A DNA stretch of 39,374 nt from Prolixibacteraceae bacterium (GCA_027858145.1 JAQIDF010000218.1:1-39374), one strand, 5' to 3'. Positions 19,672-28,949 are shown, counted from the first letter of the stretch. Notes: generated by a model not told the origin, from the sequence alone. Translations and numbers: made by a program.

Positions 19672-19991
19672 TACTAATTATTTAAAAATTAACTGATTAT
19701 TTTTTAATTAAAACCTATCTGAGCAAAATAGTGAAGTGATTCACGTCATACCTCCATTCATGATTACCAGGAAAGGTATTGAACTCAAAGTGGACTTGCA
19801 AAAAAAAGTGGACAATTAATTGCGAGATTTAAGCCGCTACATTTCTGTTTCAAATTCGTTAATGGTTTTATATCCTAAAGTTGAGTGTATCCTCCTTTTA
19901 TTGTTACAAGTTTTGTCTTATCCTGAAATATGGCTACAGTTTAAAATTGAATTTACGCTGATAATTTATATACCATATTCGGTTTTTTCGC
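19672..19991. other. 320-bp intergenic region with IS scar
   Basis: Contains the leader of the esterase gene (19672-19700), the IS3 remnant (19786-19910) and about 80 bp of unremarkable AT-rich sequence. A 60-codon + frame at 19820-20002 is antisense to the transposase tail and shows no family features. No convincing promoter was found. Confidence 0.5.
19786..19910 (-). mobile_element. IS3-family insertion sequence remnant
   Basis: On the - strand 19905-19837 encodes NNKRRIHSTLGYKTINEFE plus three residues and a stop, the unmistakable C-terminus of an IS3-family (IS150-like) OrfB transposase. It is followed by a terminus-like stretch with two TCCACTTT copies (19786-19813), as in IS3-type ends. 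Upstream of residue NN the frame is broken and no more transposase is present, so only about 125 bp of the element survive. It lies between the beta-lactamase-fold gene and the esterase trio and marks a rearrangement point. Confidence 0.75.
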
Positions 19992-21314
19992 TTAATTACT
20001 AAACAAACCATAAGCCTTGCTAAGAAAATCCGGATATACCCACTCTTTTTGAGACATATTTATGTAGTACAGGGCTATCATGTTATTTGTCGGATCTATA
20101 ATATACATTGTTCCCCACATACCACCCCAGGCGTAAGCAGTGTTTGATACTTCGGGGGTAGGTTTCCTTTGCTCGTTGTAGAGTTCAAAACCAAGGCCGA
20201 ATTGAAAACCCTCTCCACCAGCATTTTTTTCCGGTAACCGATTGATAGTTGTCATCAGTTCTATAGTTTCAGCTTTCAAAATACGGTGACCATTAAACTC
20301 GCCTTTATTCAATAGCATCTGACAGAATTTCGCATAGTCTTCAATCGGACCATTCAGGCCGCTTGCACCTCCGCAATAAGTCTGTACTTTGCTTACTGCG
20401 GCTTCTCTAAAGAAAGGAGATACAGGCTCCAGTTTTCCATCAACTGAATTGTAAGCTTTTACAAATCTGGGCAGAGCATCGGGTTCGTAATACCAATCTG
20501 TTTCGTTCATTCCCAGTGGTATAAGTACCGTTTCTTTGACATATTCACGCAAGGTTTTCCCTGAGATTCGTTCAATCATATAGGCGAGCATATTGGTGCT
20601 TATATGATAGCTATATTCTGTGCCTGGATCAAAGCCGAGGGGATATTTAACCAAATTGAGCATTCCATCTTTAAGATACCTTGCAACTTTATCGTCATCC
20701 CCACTACGCTGACCATTCGTGTCCTTTTTCGGCATTCCCGGTTCAGTGGATGCATCAGACTTTTTTCTTTCAGCTTTTCGAATTTCACCAACGAGTCCGG
20801 CATTAAGTCCCGAAGAGTGAGACATTAGGTGCACAAATGTCATGGGAACAGTAGCCGGGCGTGTTTCGTAAGTTCCATCTTCGTTCACTTTCGTTACTAC
20901 GACATTGGGTATTTCAGGAAAGTATTTCGATACCGGATCGTCAATAGAAACTAATCCTTTCTCAACAAGAGTCATAAAAGCTACTGTTGTTATCGCTTTG
21001 GTTTGTGAAAAAAGAATGTAGTAATCGTCAACTGTTGCAGAAATCTGGTTTTCTATATCCTTCATTCCAAAAGCCTTTTTATATACCACATTACCTCCTT
21101 GGGCAACGAAAGCGGCTACACAGTTCATCTTTTTGTTATCAATGAATGCCTGAAGCAATGAATCGAGGCTTTTAACATTATTGGCTTTAATGCCTAATTC
21201 GGATACATTAACTTTTTGGTTGAACTTTTGTGGGGTAACTGCTTTTTGTGCTGAGACGTTTATATTAACGAAAATTGCAGCAATGAGCAAAAAATATATA
21301 GTATTGATTTTCAT
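19992..21314 (-). CDS. Secreted beta-lactamase-fold serine hydrolase / esterase
   Basis: 440 residues with signal peptide (about 1-22, ending NVSAQ). It belongs to the class C beta-lactamase / penicillin-binding-protein-like family (COG1680): S-x-x-K is Ser103-Gln-Thr-Lys106 (LFSQTKAIT), the Tyr motif is Tyr234-Ser-Tyr, and the third motif region is GGMWGTMYI near the C-terminus. Proteins of this type in carbohydrate loci usually act as esterases rather than in antibiotic resistance. It starts 42 bp after the stop of the large double esterase gene and so belongs to the same transcript, which supports an esterase role. A polar insert around residues 175-200 (KSDASTEPGMPKKD) is probably a surface loop. 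Beta-lactamase activity cannot be excluded by sequence alone. Confidence 0.85.
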   Translation of the reverse strand: MKINTIYFLLIAAIFVNINVSAQKAVTPQKFNQKVNVSELGIKANNVKSLDSLLQAFIDNKKMNCVAAFVAQGGNVVYKKAFGMKDIENQISATVDDYYILFSQTKAITTVAFMTLVEKGLVSIDDPVSKYFPEIPNVVVTKVNEDGTYETRPATVPMTFVHLMSHSSGLNAGLVGEIRKAERKKSDASTEPGMPKKDTNGQRSGDDDKVARYLKDGMLNLVKYPLGFDPGTEYSYHISTNMLAYMIERISGKTLREYVKETVLIPLGMNETDWYYEPDALPRFVKAYNSVDGKLEPVSPFFREAAVSKVQTYCGGASGLNGPIEDYAKFCQMLLNKGEFNGHRILKAETIELMTTINRLPEKNAGGEGFQFGLGFELYNEQRKPTPEVSNTAYAWGGMWGTMYIIDPTNNMIALYYINMSQKEWVYPDFLSKAYGLFSN

Positions 21315-21356
21315 GTTTTTAAGTTTATTATTGTAAATTGATCATCAGAAATTTAC

Positions 21357-24300
21357 CTATTCTTTAACAATCTTGAAGGATTGGTTTTTGTTTGACCTGT
21401 ATACCTGTACCATATAAATACCTGCCTTCAGCGAGGATCCAATAGTCTGTAAATTTTTAACATTAGCATGGTCAATAACTTCCATCTGCCTACCCATCAT
21501 ATCAATTACTTTAATGCTTATGACCTGCACGGGGTTCTCAATTTTGAGATTGGTTTCAGAGGTAAAAGGATTCGGATAGAAAAGAACATCGTTCTTTTCG
21601 GCATACATTGTGGCAAGACCCGAAATTATTTCCTGAGGGTTGATTTTCCATTGTTGGTTATAACTGCTATTGCAAGTAGATAGTTGTGCATTACCTCCAT
21701 TGGATTTAGATGCTCCGATTATATCAAGGCATTTTCCGCTGTTACGAATTTTTATCTGATAGTAATCCTTATCCACATTCACGAATTGCCATTGCTGGCT
21801 GGTATCATTTTCATAGGCCCAAATCTGAATATTCGCTCCATCAGCAAATGAACCGCCACTTACATCAAGACATTTGCTGGTATCATGAGCTGGTGATACC
21901 TGGTAATATCTGTTTCCCAAATCAGTAAGCGTCCAACTTTGACTTGCAGCCTTTTTATTGGTCGATTGATCTACATTCGTTCCGTCATCTGTACCTGATT
22001 TAGTTACATTCAGAACTTTTCCACTATGGCGAGCTTTAAAAATGTATGGACCTCCTGATAATATACCAGGTGTAGAGCCAGATATCCTGATTTGAAATGT
22101 AAGTGTGCTTTGAGTACCGCAGGAGTTGATATAAGTAGCTAAAGCATCGCAATCCTCTGTGGGGTATATGGTCTGCTCACGGGAAGTATCGGATATACTA
22201 CAACCAGCCTTCCAGTTCCACGAACCTTCGCTGGAAGGCTGGGGGCTTAATTTTACTTTATCCCCTGATTTCACAGTTACACTGAATGTTTCTTGCCATG
22301 CACCATCATTAACCTGTATATATGGGGTAATCGCGGTTGACAAACAACTGTCGGCAGAAATTCCAGCCTGGTCCGCCAGTTGAAGGAAGTTCCACATGGC
22401 GGGTCTCCATGTGCCACCACTATGCCCTTGTCCCTTGGCAGCCCATGAATAATTAGGAATGTTATTGGTATTGCAGTAGTTAACGGCTGCAACGTTATCA
22501 TCAATAATGATTTGATAATCATATTCCGCCCAGGAAATGAACAGAAGTTTCATTACCTGTTTGGCGGTTTCTCCACCATTAGGGAATAGCGTGGCATCCG
22601 CTTGTTTATTGGGAGCAGCTGAAGAGGGGCCGATAAAATGGAAGTAGTCCATATTATTACACGCAACATTAAATGTATGTCCGCCGCCCAAGGAATAGCC
22701 GAAAAGGCCCCGATGATCAGCATCAGCGTAAGTAGAATAAGTAGAATCAATATATGGGATGGCATCAAGAATCGTCATATCATTGACATTGTTACCGTTG
22801 GTGTTAAATTGATCGTCAACGGCCACTATGATCACGCCCTTGGATACCTTTCCCTCACCAATCAGATTGTCGCAAACGATGCCAGCTTTAACCCACGCGC
22901 CATTAAATACGCTGCTTGCCTTGTCGCCCATACCCTGATAGCAGAAAATGACACCATACTTTTGGCTTGTGCTATATCCCGGAGGTGTATAGACCAACAT
23001 ATCCACGTTTTTTCCGGCCACCGATGAGTAAAAGTTGACGGTGCTAACCGAGCCTGCAGGGTAACGATCTGACTTGTCATAAGTGCCGTTATCTGGACCT
23101 CCCGCAGGCATGGAGGGGAGGGTATTAGTACCTCCTGTTTCACCAGAGGGCTCGTCAGATATTTTTATTTGAAATGTTTTCGTGCTTTGTTCTCCGCAGG
23201 TATTGGTATAAGTAGCTACAATATCACAATCAACCGTAGGATAAATAGTTTGCTCACGAGAATTACCAGATGTTCCACAGTCGCCATTCCAGCTCCACAA
23301 ACTTTCAGTAACAGGCTGAGGGCCTAATATTACTTTAGCTCCCGAAGCTACAGTCACAGTAGATGTTTGCTGCCATGTGCCATCGTTAACTTGTATATAG
23401 GGCGTTATATCTGTTGCTGAACATGGAGTATACATCCTAATTTGAAATGTTTGCGTGCTTTTCTCCCCGCAGGAATTGGTAAAAGTAGCTACAACGTCGC
23501 AATCATCTGTTGGATAAATAGTTTGTTCCCGTGAAGTTCCCGACGTGCCACATCCGCCATTCCATTTCCATGAACCCTCGCTGGACGGCTTAGAGCCAAT
23601 CTTAACCTGATCGCCTGGTTTAACTGTTACATTGAATGTTTCCTTCCAATCACCATCATTAACTTGGATATTCGGGGTAATAGAGGTTGGCGCGCAAGCC
23701 CCCGAGTACAGTGAAGACATTTTTTCAGCCCACAATCGTTGAATGCTTGCTGCACCTGTGGCATTTGGATGAACCCCATCGTTGTCCAATTCATTTGGAT
23801 GTTCTACAAAATAAGTATAAAGGTCGGGACCTGCAATAAGCCCATTTAATGATGTGAGGTTATCAATAGCTGAAAGATAAGCGGGGTTTACCTGCCAACC
23901 GGCAGCCGAAGAATTGGTAGCCAACAAGCGTGCAATGATTGGCTGAATACCAGCATTTTTACATGCAGTAATCACTTCTTGCATATTAGTAATAAAAGAT
24001 GATAGATTTCCAGTACCACCGCCCCATGCATCGTTTGTACCCATTTCAATTGCAAAGTATTTAACATCTGGGGTTACATTAATATAATCATTAATATTAT
24101 TAGACAAATGACCACTTACAATACAGGGAATTCCGCCTCTCACCATTGCAGGGGTATAACCAGAGTGGGCGTTGCTCACCAAATCAGCAAAGTTGTTTGC
24201 TGGTGGAGTTCCTTTATATGTATTTGCCGAAATGCTTGTGCCAGGAAAGAACCAAAGATCATCGCCTCCATTTGACAAATCAAATACTTCAATTTCGTCA

Positions 24301-24785
24301 ATTGCTCCACCGCCATTACTACTTGTACTGCTAACACTCATTTTAATCCAACTCTGTGAAGAGAAGTCGATTGAAATTCCTCGAGCAGTAACCGAGTTTC
24401 CTGAAACGGTTTCAACTGTTGTCCATGTCCCATCTAATCCGTCGGTTGAATTTGAAGATGTTAAAATGCTATAATTCACAGGATAACCCATATTTTGTTT
24501 GCAACTTTGCGACGAAGATATTACGTCGGACCAGGAATAATTTGGATTGTTCCATGTAAAGTATAATCTCGAATACCCTGTTCCAATGTTTATTGCAAGC
24601 CATGTTTCATCGTTTACGCTTAAGGTAGAGCCACCATATTTATTATCGGTGAGATAGGAGACTGTACCACTTGAGGTATACACAGTTTTACCTCTTGAAA
24701 GAATTGGATTTGAGGTAATAGCAAATCCAATTGTACTGGCAAAGACTGAAACAATCAATATTGCCAAAGAAGCAATTTTTTTCAT
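21357..24785 (-). CDS. Multimodular T9SS-secreted double esterase: SGNH + CE1 with lectin domain
   Basis: 1142 residues. Order: signal peptide (1-22); a discoidin/CBM-like beta domain (about 28-172); SGNH hydrolase (about 176-360, Ser184 in PGTSISA, GTND, Asp336 and His339 in DGVHPN); two tandem Cys-containing Ig-like repeats (about 366-541). Then a CE1 esterase (about 560-810, Ser698 in GYSLGGG, candidate acid Asp756 in AEYDY, His788 in GQGHSGG); a third copy of the repeat (about 816-902); a ricin-B/CBM13 lectin (about 908-1050, QSW, QQWQF and QQWKI motifs); and a type IX sorting tail (about 1060-1142, FYPNPF... to the end). It is therefore exported across the outer membrane and probably cell-surface bound. 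Both active sites look complete. It should remove two kinds of acyl group, or act at two positions, on a polymer held by the lectin and Ig modules. Flanked by GH2 upstream (92 bp) and the serine hydrolase downstream (42 bp). Confidence 0.9.
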   Translation of the reverse strand: MKKIASLAILIVSVFASTIGFAITSNPILSRGKTVYTSSGTVSYLTDNKYGGSTLSVNDETWLAINIGTGYSRLYFTWNNPNYSWSDVISSSQSCKQNMGYPVNYSILTSSNSTDGLDGTWTTVETVSGNSVTARGISIDFSSQSWIKMSVSSTSSNGGGAIDEIEVFDLSNGGDDLWFFPGTSISANTYKGTPPANNFADLVSNAHSGYTPAMVRGGIPCIVSGHLSNNINDYINVTPDVKYFAIEMGTNDAWGGGTGNLSSFITNMQEVITACKNAGIQPIIARLLATNSSAAGWQVNPAYLSAIDNLTSLNGLIAGPDLYTYFVEHPNELDNDGVHPNATGAASIQRLWAEKMSSLYSGACAPTSITPNIQVNDGDWKETFNVTVKPGDQVKIGSKPSSEGSWKWNGGCGTSGTSREQTIYPTDDCDVVATFTNSCGEKSTQTFQIRMYTPCSATDITPYIQVNDGTWQQTSTVTVASGAKVILGPQPVTESLWSWNGDCGTSGNSREQTIYPTVDCDIVATYTNTCGEQSTKTFQIKISDEPSGETGGTNTLPSMPAGGPDNGTYDKSDRYPAGSVSTVNFYSSVAGKNVDMLVYTPPGYSTSQKYGVIFCYQGMGDKASSVFNGAWVKAGIVCDNLIGEGKVSKGVIIVAVDDQFNTNGNNVNDMTILDAIPYIDSTYSTYADADHRGLFGYSLGGGHTFNVACNNMDYFHFIGPSSAAPNKQADATLFPNGGETAKQVMKLLFISWAEYDYQIIIDDNVAAVNYCNTNNIPNYSWAAKGQGHSGGTWRPAMWNFLQLADQAGISADSCLSTAITPYIQVNDGAWQETFSVTVKSGDKVKLSPQPSSEGSWNWKAGCSISDTSREQTIYPTEDCDALATYINSCGTQSTLTFQIRISGSTPGILSGGPYIFKARHSGKVLNVTKSGTDDGTNVDQSTNKKAASQSWTLTDLGNRYYQVSPAHDTSKCLDVSGGSFADGANIQIWAYENDTSQQWQFVNVDKDYYQIKIRNSGKCLDIIGASKSNGGNAQLSTCNSSYNQQWKINPQEIISGLATMYAEKNDVLFYPNPFTSETNLKIENPVQVISIKVIDMMGRQMEVIDHANVKNLQTIGSSLKAGIYMVQVYRSNKNQSFKIVKE
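22080..22340 (-). repeat. Third copy of the Ig-like repeat
   Basis: The same module as at 23163-23690, placed between the CE1 and ricin-B domains. It keeps ITPYIQVNDG, SREQTIYPTEDCD and STLTFQIR. It has GCSISDTS where the others have CGTSG, so it is diverging. Confidence 0.8.
23163..23690 (-). repeat. Two tandem ~88-residue Ig-like repeats
   Basis: Within the double esterase gene, two copies of a module share ITP.IQVNDG.W, SREQTIYPT..CD and T.SCGE.ST.TFQI. The DNA similarity is also high. They link the SGNH domain to the CE1 domain. The conserved Cys residues suggest a disulphide. No named family was recognised; the pattern is PKD/Ig-like. Confidence 0.8.
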
Positions 24786-24877
24786 AAATTAAATGTTAAT
24801 TAATTGACTAATATTCTACTAGCTCTATTTTTATCATAGGTTTTCGGTTTAAACTTTCATGAAAATAAAGCTATCTA

Positions 24878-27298
24878 TTATTCCACTTTTAGAACTATGT
24901 TCGCATCTATCAACCCGTTACTTCTTGCGGCGACACGAATACTCCCCTTCTCAGATCCAGATTGAACAATTGCCAAGCATTTACCCAAATAAGCCTTGGT
25001 GTGTGTTTCTTTGTAGCAGTTGTGGTTTTTCTCGTTGCCATTACCAGTAGCGCTTAATGTCCCTACTCCAGTTACTTCAAACTCTATGGTATTGTCGGCA
25101 AATGGTACTGGAATATTATTCTCGTCCAACACAAAAGCTTTGATGTAGGATAGATCCTGTTGATTCGCCTTAAGATTCTGTTTATCTGCAACTAACTTAA
25201 TTTTTGCTGGTTTTCCTGCTGTTTGTACTTTGAAGGTTTTTTTCTCACCATTGGGCAATGTACCTATGGCTTCAAGTGTGCCTTTTGAGTATGGGACGTT
25301 CCAAATAAGGAAAGCTTGTTTGTCCAAGTCCCATTGTTGTGAACCCAACGATTTATGGTTAAGCGTTAGTTCAACTTCGGGCAAGTTGGTGTAAACATGA
25401 ACAGCCAAAGTATCGCCTTCTGTAGTGTGGTTCCAGTGCGGCAAAACCTTGGGCCAGTTCCAAAAAGAACAATTAGACCAGTCTTTTGCTGTTGAATCTG
25501 TTTCTACCGCCACATAAACCACGGGCTCGTCGGTCCAGATGGCTTTTCTGAAATAGTAGGATGGCTTTTCGAACCCACAAATATCTACCAGTCCGCAAGT
25601 AGCCCCTTTAGATGGCCACCAGGGCCAAACCAAATCTTTGCCACATTCTTTAACAACTTCGCCAATACCGCCTTCACCAAGATAATCAAACCCTGTCCAA
25701 ATAAATTCTCCGGCAATATAATCTTCCTTTAATGTAGAAAGCCATTCTTCGTATGATCGCATTTGCCAACAATCTCCTGTGTGATATGGGTACTTAACTG
25801 TTTCCGAGCCATAAATTACCCTGTTGGGATATGTTTTATGATCTGCTTCATACATTGATTCCTGATAGTTGTAGCCAACAAGTTCGAGTAAATTGCCCAT
25901 CCCACTAGAGTTAATCCCAGGTATGCCATCGGCTCCTATTGTATAAGGACGACTTACATCGTATTTTTTTGCAGCGTCAAGGATTAATTTTGCAATCGCA
26001 GGGCCTTTAACAGAATCCCATTGTTCGGGCACTTCGTTCCCAATACTCCATGCAAACACAGAAGCGTGATTACGGTCACGCTTAATCCAGTTTTTAACGT
26101 CCCTTTCGTACCATTCATAGAAATGCGGAGAGTACCCGTGCTTGGTTTTCCCTTTTTCCCACTCATCGAATATTTCGTTGAATACAACAAAACCCATCCT
26201 GTCGGCAACATTAAGCAATTCGGGAGCAGGAGGGTTGTGGCTCATACGAAGAGCATTGCACCCCATTTCTTTGAGTATTGTTAATTGTCGCTCGAAGGTA
26301 TAATCCATACATGCTGCTCCAAGCGGACCTCCATCGTGATGGTTATTGGTGCCTTTCAGTTTCACTTGTTCTCCATTTAGCAAGAATCCTTTGTTCGGAT
26401 CGAACTTAAAAGTTCGGATGCCAAATGGGGTATTGTAGGCGTCCATCAATTTCCCATCTGCTTTTATCTCAACCTGGAGTTGATATAAATAAGGGTCGTC
26501 GATGGACCATAAATTTGGGCTATTAACGGTTAATTTCTGTGTTAATTTTAAGGAGCTACCAGCTTTAATAGTACAACCGGAGCTCTTGTCACTTACTTGG
26601 TTGCCCTTAGTATCTACTAAAACTGTTCTTATTTCACAGTTTTTGTCGATATTGAATTCGTTAATCATTTCCACATCGATACTTAATCGGGCATTTGCTT
26701 TAGTGGCAGATTGTGTTTGAGCAAATACACCCCATTCGTCGAAATGCACTTTGTCGCTGGTAAGTAACCACACGTGCCTGTATATACCAGCTCCAGTGTA
26801 CCAACGAGAGTTTGGTTGCTCCGATGTGTTCGCTTTTACAGCAATCACATTGTTTTCGCCAGCAGGTTTTAGGTGTGGAGTTAAATCATAATAAAAAGAG
26901 GAATAACCATAGGGGCGAAGTCCAAGGTAATGACCGTTAATCCAGACTTCACTGTTGCGGTAAATTCCTTCAAACAGAATAAAAACCTTTTTATTAACGG
27001 TCGATTTGTCCAAGGTGAAATTTTTACGGTACCAGCCTATTCCTCTATATGCGAAACCTCCGCCACTGTTGGTGGCATTTTTCGAATCAAAGGGATGCTC
27101 TATGCTAAAATCGTGTGGAACATTTAAAGTTCGCCAAGTTGCATCATCAAAGTCTGGCTCACTGGCCTTTGGAAAATCTCCAAGGGCAAATTTCCAGCCA
27201 AAATCAAAGGATCGTTTATTTTCCTTTTCCGAACTATCACAGGATGTACTTAAAATCCCTATTGTGATAATAAATATGTAGATATGTTTGATATTCAT
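24878..27298 (-). CDS. GH2 beta-galactosidase-like glycosidase, lipoprotein
   Basis: 806 residues. The N-terminus (hydrophobic 4-18 then LSTSC with Cys20) reads as a lipoprotein signal, unlike the other GH2 enzymes here, so it is probably membrane-anchored. Domains: sugar-binding jelly roll (about 30-185, VPHDFS, GIGWYRK), Ig-like (to about 300), and TIM barrel with acid/base Glu422 in WSIGNE and nucleophile Glu499 in YGSETVKYPYH. A DUF4982-type domain (HWNH..EGDTLAVHVYTN, about 630-690) and a C-terminal C5 Ig-like domain follow. It is homologous to the protein at 4775-7162, with the same domain order. It lies 156 bp after the GH27 gene on the same strand. Paired alpha- and beta-galactosidases suggest side chains carrying both linkages. 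Specificity within GH2 remains open. Confidence 0.9.
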   Translation of the reverse strand: MNIKHIYIFIITIGILSTSCDSSEKENKRSFDFGWKFALGDFPKASEPDFDDATWRTLNVPHDFSIEHPFDSKNATNSGGGFAYRGIGWYRKNFTLDKSTVNKKVFILFEGIYRNSEVWINGHYLGLRPYGYSSFYYDLTPHLKPAGENNVIAVKANTSEQPNSRWYTGAGIYRHVWLLTSDKVHFDEWGVFAQTQSATKANARLSIDVEMINEFNIDKNCEIRTVLVDTKGNQVSDKSSGCTIKAGSSLKLTQKLTVNSPNLWSIDDPYLYQLQVEIKADGKLMDAYNTPFGIRTFKFDPNKGFLLNGEQVKLKGTNNHHDGGPLGAACMDYTFERQLTILKEMGCNALRMSHNPPAPELLNVADRMGFVVFNEIFDEWEKGKTKHGYSPHFYEWYERDVKNWIKRDRNHASVFAWSIGNEVPEQWDSVKGPAIAKLILDAAKKYDVSRPYTIGADGIPGINSSGMGNLLELVGYNYQESMYEADHKTYPNRVIYGSETVKYPYHTGDCWQMRSYEEWLSTLKEDYIAGEFIWTGFDYLGEGGIGEVVKECGKDLVWPWWPSKGATCGLVDICGFEKPSYYFRKAIWTDEPVVYVAVETDSTAKDWSNCSFWNWPKVLPHWNHTTEGDTLAVHVYTNLPEVELTLNHKSLGSQQWDLDKQAFLIWNVPYSKGTLEAIGTLPNGEKKTFKVQTAGKPAKIKLVADKQNLKANQQDLSYIKAFVLDENNIPVPFADNTIEFEVTGVGTLSATGNGNEKNHNCYKETHTKAYLGKCLAIVQSGSEKGSIRVAARSNGLIDANIVLKVE

Positions 27299-27454
27299 TT
27301 TGATATTTTTTTACGTTGCTATAAGCTATTACTAATTTTAAACTGAATTTCTTTATTATTATAATACAGTCCTAGTAAGGTAACTACCAAGTTTGTCATC
27401 TCTAAGAACAAAATTATTTCATCACAAGACTGACAATTCCTTTTATGTTCCACT

Positions 27455-28669
27455 TTACTTATTTAACCACAACACACATATATCGTGAGCTCCAATTCTC
27501 TTTTTAAACGGTTTTTTGGTGTTCCCTACTTTTCTTTTATCCCAAACGTCAAATAATTTAAATTTTTCAACACCAAAATTCACACTATAATTAAAATCAG
27601 GATCATTAATTTTGTGCATATTCCAGTCAAATTCCAAATTAACTGGTTCATTTTTACGATTCAGAAAACAAATTGCCCATTCATCATTTTCAAGTGGTTT
27701 TACCCAAACCTCAGTACTGTCGATATTAATATATTTAAATGCCTGTATACCAAGTGGGTCCTGATTGATTGCAATAGCATATTCATTAGTTTGTATTTCA
27801 ATTGACTCCTGATTTGCGTTACGAATATCATTTCCCATTATTAAAGGAGAGGCTAACATACACCACAGTGAAAAGTGTGCACGGTCTTCAGCAGCGGTCA
27901 TTCCGTTTCCCACTTCCATCATATCAAAATCGTTCCAACTATTTGGGCCAGCATATTTCCTAATGCCTTCCCTCATATAAACGATCTTCATAACACCCAG
28001 GTCTTTGTAACTCCCATGGTCAACAATACAATCGAAACAAGTTGCAATATCTCCACTGATTCTCCAAAGTTGACCAAAATTTTTTCCCCATAACCAAGGT
28101 GCAGCCGTACCCCATTCACAAATTCCTAAAATAATTGGCCTTCCTGTGGCAAATAAAGCATCACTTATAGTCTTATACGCTTCCTGAGGTTTTTGCCCCT
28201 CGGTATTGCACCAATCGTATTTTAAATAATCGACTCCCCACGATGCAAATAACTTTGCATCCTGAATTTCGAAACCTTTACTTCCCGGATATCCGGCACA
28301 GGTTTTTGTTCCTGCATCGCTGTAAATACCGAATTTTAGTCCTTTTGAATGCACATAGTCAGCTAATGCTTTTATTCCACTTGGAAATTTTACAGTATCT
28401 GGTACAAGATTACCATTTTCATCTCGTTCACGTAAAGCCCAACAATCATCAATAATAATATATTCATAGCCTGCATCTATGTATCCGTCACGTTCAAAAA
28501 CATCCGCTACGTCTCTAATTAGTTTCTCATTTACATCACAATGGAAAGTATTCCAACTGTTCCACCCCATTGGAGGGGTATCTGCCAAACCTTCATACTT
28601 TTGTGCATTCAGAACAAGTATTGTGGCCAATGCCACTAGTATCATACTAATTTTCTTCATATTCTTCAT
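27455..28669 (-). CDS. GH27 alpha-galactosidase
   Basis: Retaining exo-enzyme releasing terminal alpha-galactose, for instance from galactomannan. 404 residues; signal peptide (about 1-23, ending LVLNAQ). The ATG at 28660 (Met4) is an equally good start. The barrel begins with TPPMGWNSWNTFHCDV, the GH27 signature. Nucleophile Asp152 is in YLKYDWC and acid/base Asp207 in WRISGDI. CWALRERD and YSDAGTKTCAGYPGS complete the substrate pocket pattern. Length and the short C-terminal beta domain are normal for bacterial GH27. It heads the long - strand run and has, 280 bp upstream of its ATG, the 65-bp element also found by the HTCS and GH26-GH2 genes, which suggests co-regulation with the mannanase. 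Confidence 0.94.
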   Translation of the reverse strand: MKNMKKISMILVALATILVLNAQKYEGLADTPPMGWNSWNTFHCDVNEKLIRDVADVFERDGYIDAGYEYIIIDDCWALRERDENGNLVPDTVKFPSGIKALADYVHSKGLKFGIYSDAGTKTCAGYPGSKGFEIQDAKLFASWGVDYLKYDWCNTEGQKPQEAYKTISDALFATGRPIILGICEWGTAAPWLWGKNFGQLWRISGDIATCFDCIVDHGSYKDLGVMKIVYMREGIRKYAGPNSWNDFDMMEVGNGMTAAEDRAHFSLWCMLASPLIMGNDIRNANQESIEIQTNEYAIAINQDPLGIQAFKYINIDSTEVWVKPLENDEWAICFLNRKNEPVNLEFDWNMHKINDPDFNYSVNFGVEKFKLFDVWDKRKVGNTKKPFKKRIGAHDICVLWLNK

Positions 28670-28762
28670 GTTATCTAAGGTACTCTGGTAATTTTGTAAA
28701 TTTGGATTAAAATTAGACTGTATGTTATTTTACAGTGTAGAAAACCTCTCCCATCTCATCCC

Positions 28763-28784
28763 ATCGCAAAAATATCGCAAAAAT
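28763..28784. repeat. Tandem 11-bp repeat ATCGCAAAAAT x2
   Basis: Two perfect adjacent copies about 95 bp upstream of the GH27 ATG. The - strand of the first copy contains TATTTTTG (28767-28774), which matches the TAnnTTTG -7 consensus, so one copy may be part of the GH27 promoter. No clear -33 element is seen. Confidence 0.45.
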
Positions 28785-28949
28785 TAAGAACTTGTATTGA
28801 ATTGATAGCGCTAATGCCATCAATTAGCAGCTAAGCCAAATTTAATATGCCTTCCTTTCACTTTAGAAAAATCGATATCTACAGAACGATATTTTAAATG
28901 GTCAATACTTGCTAAAATAGCCTGCTCCTTTTTGAAACATGTTCCCGTT

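Noticed and set aside
19992..21314. Antibiotic-resistance beta-lactamase
   Set aside because: The motifs are those of the broad serine hydrolase family, and the gene sits in an esterase operon; resistance is unlikely.
22638..23027. 129-codon + frame
   Set aside because: Antisense to the CE1 domain of the double esterase.
22080..23690. CRISPR-like or satellite repeat
   Set aside because: The repetition is explained by repeated protein modules within one reading frame.
27409..27416. CAAAATTA (TAATTTTG on the - strand), a -7-like match upstream of the GH2 gene
   Set aside because: Only a TTG at 17 bp stands in for the -33 element, and such matches are frequent in AT-rich DNA.
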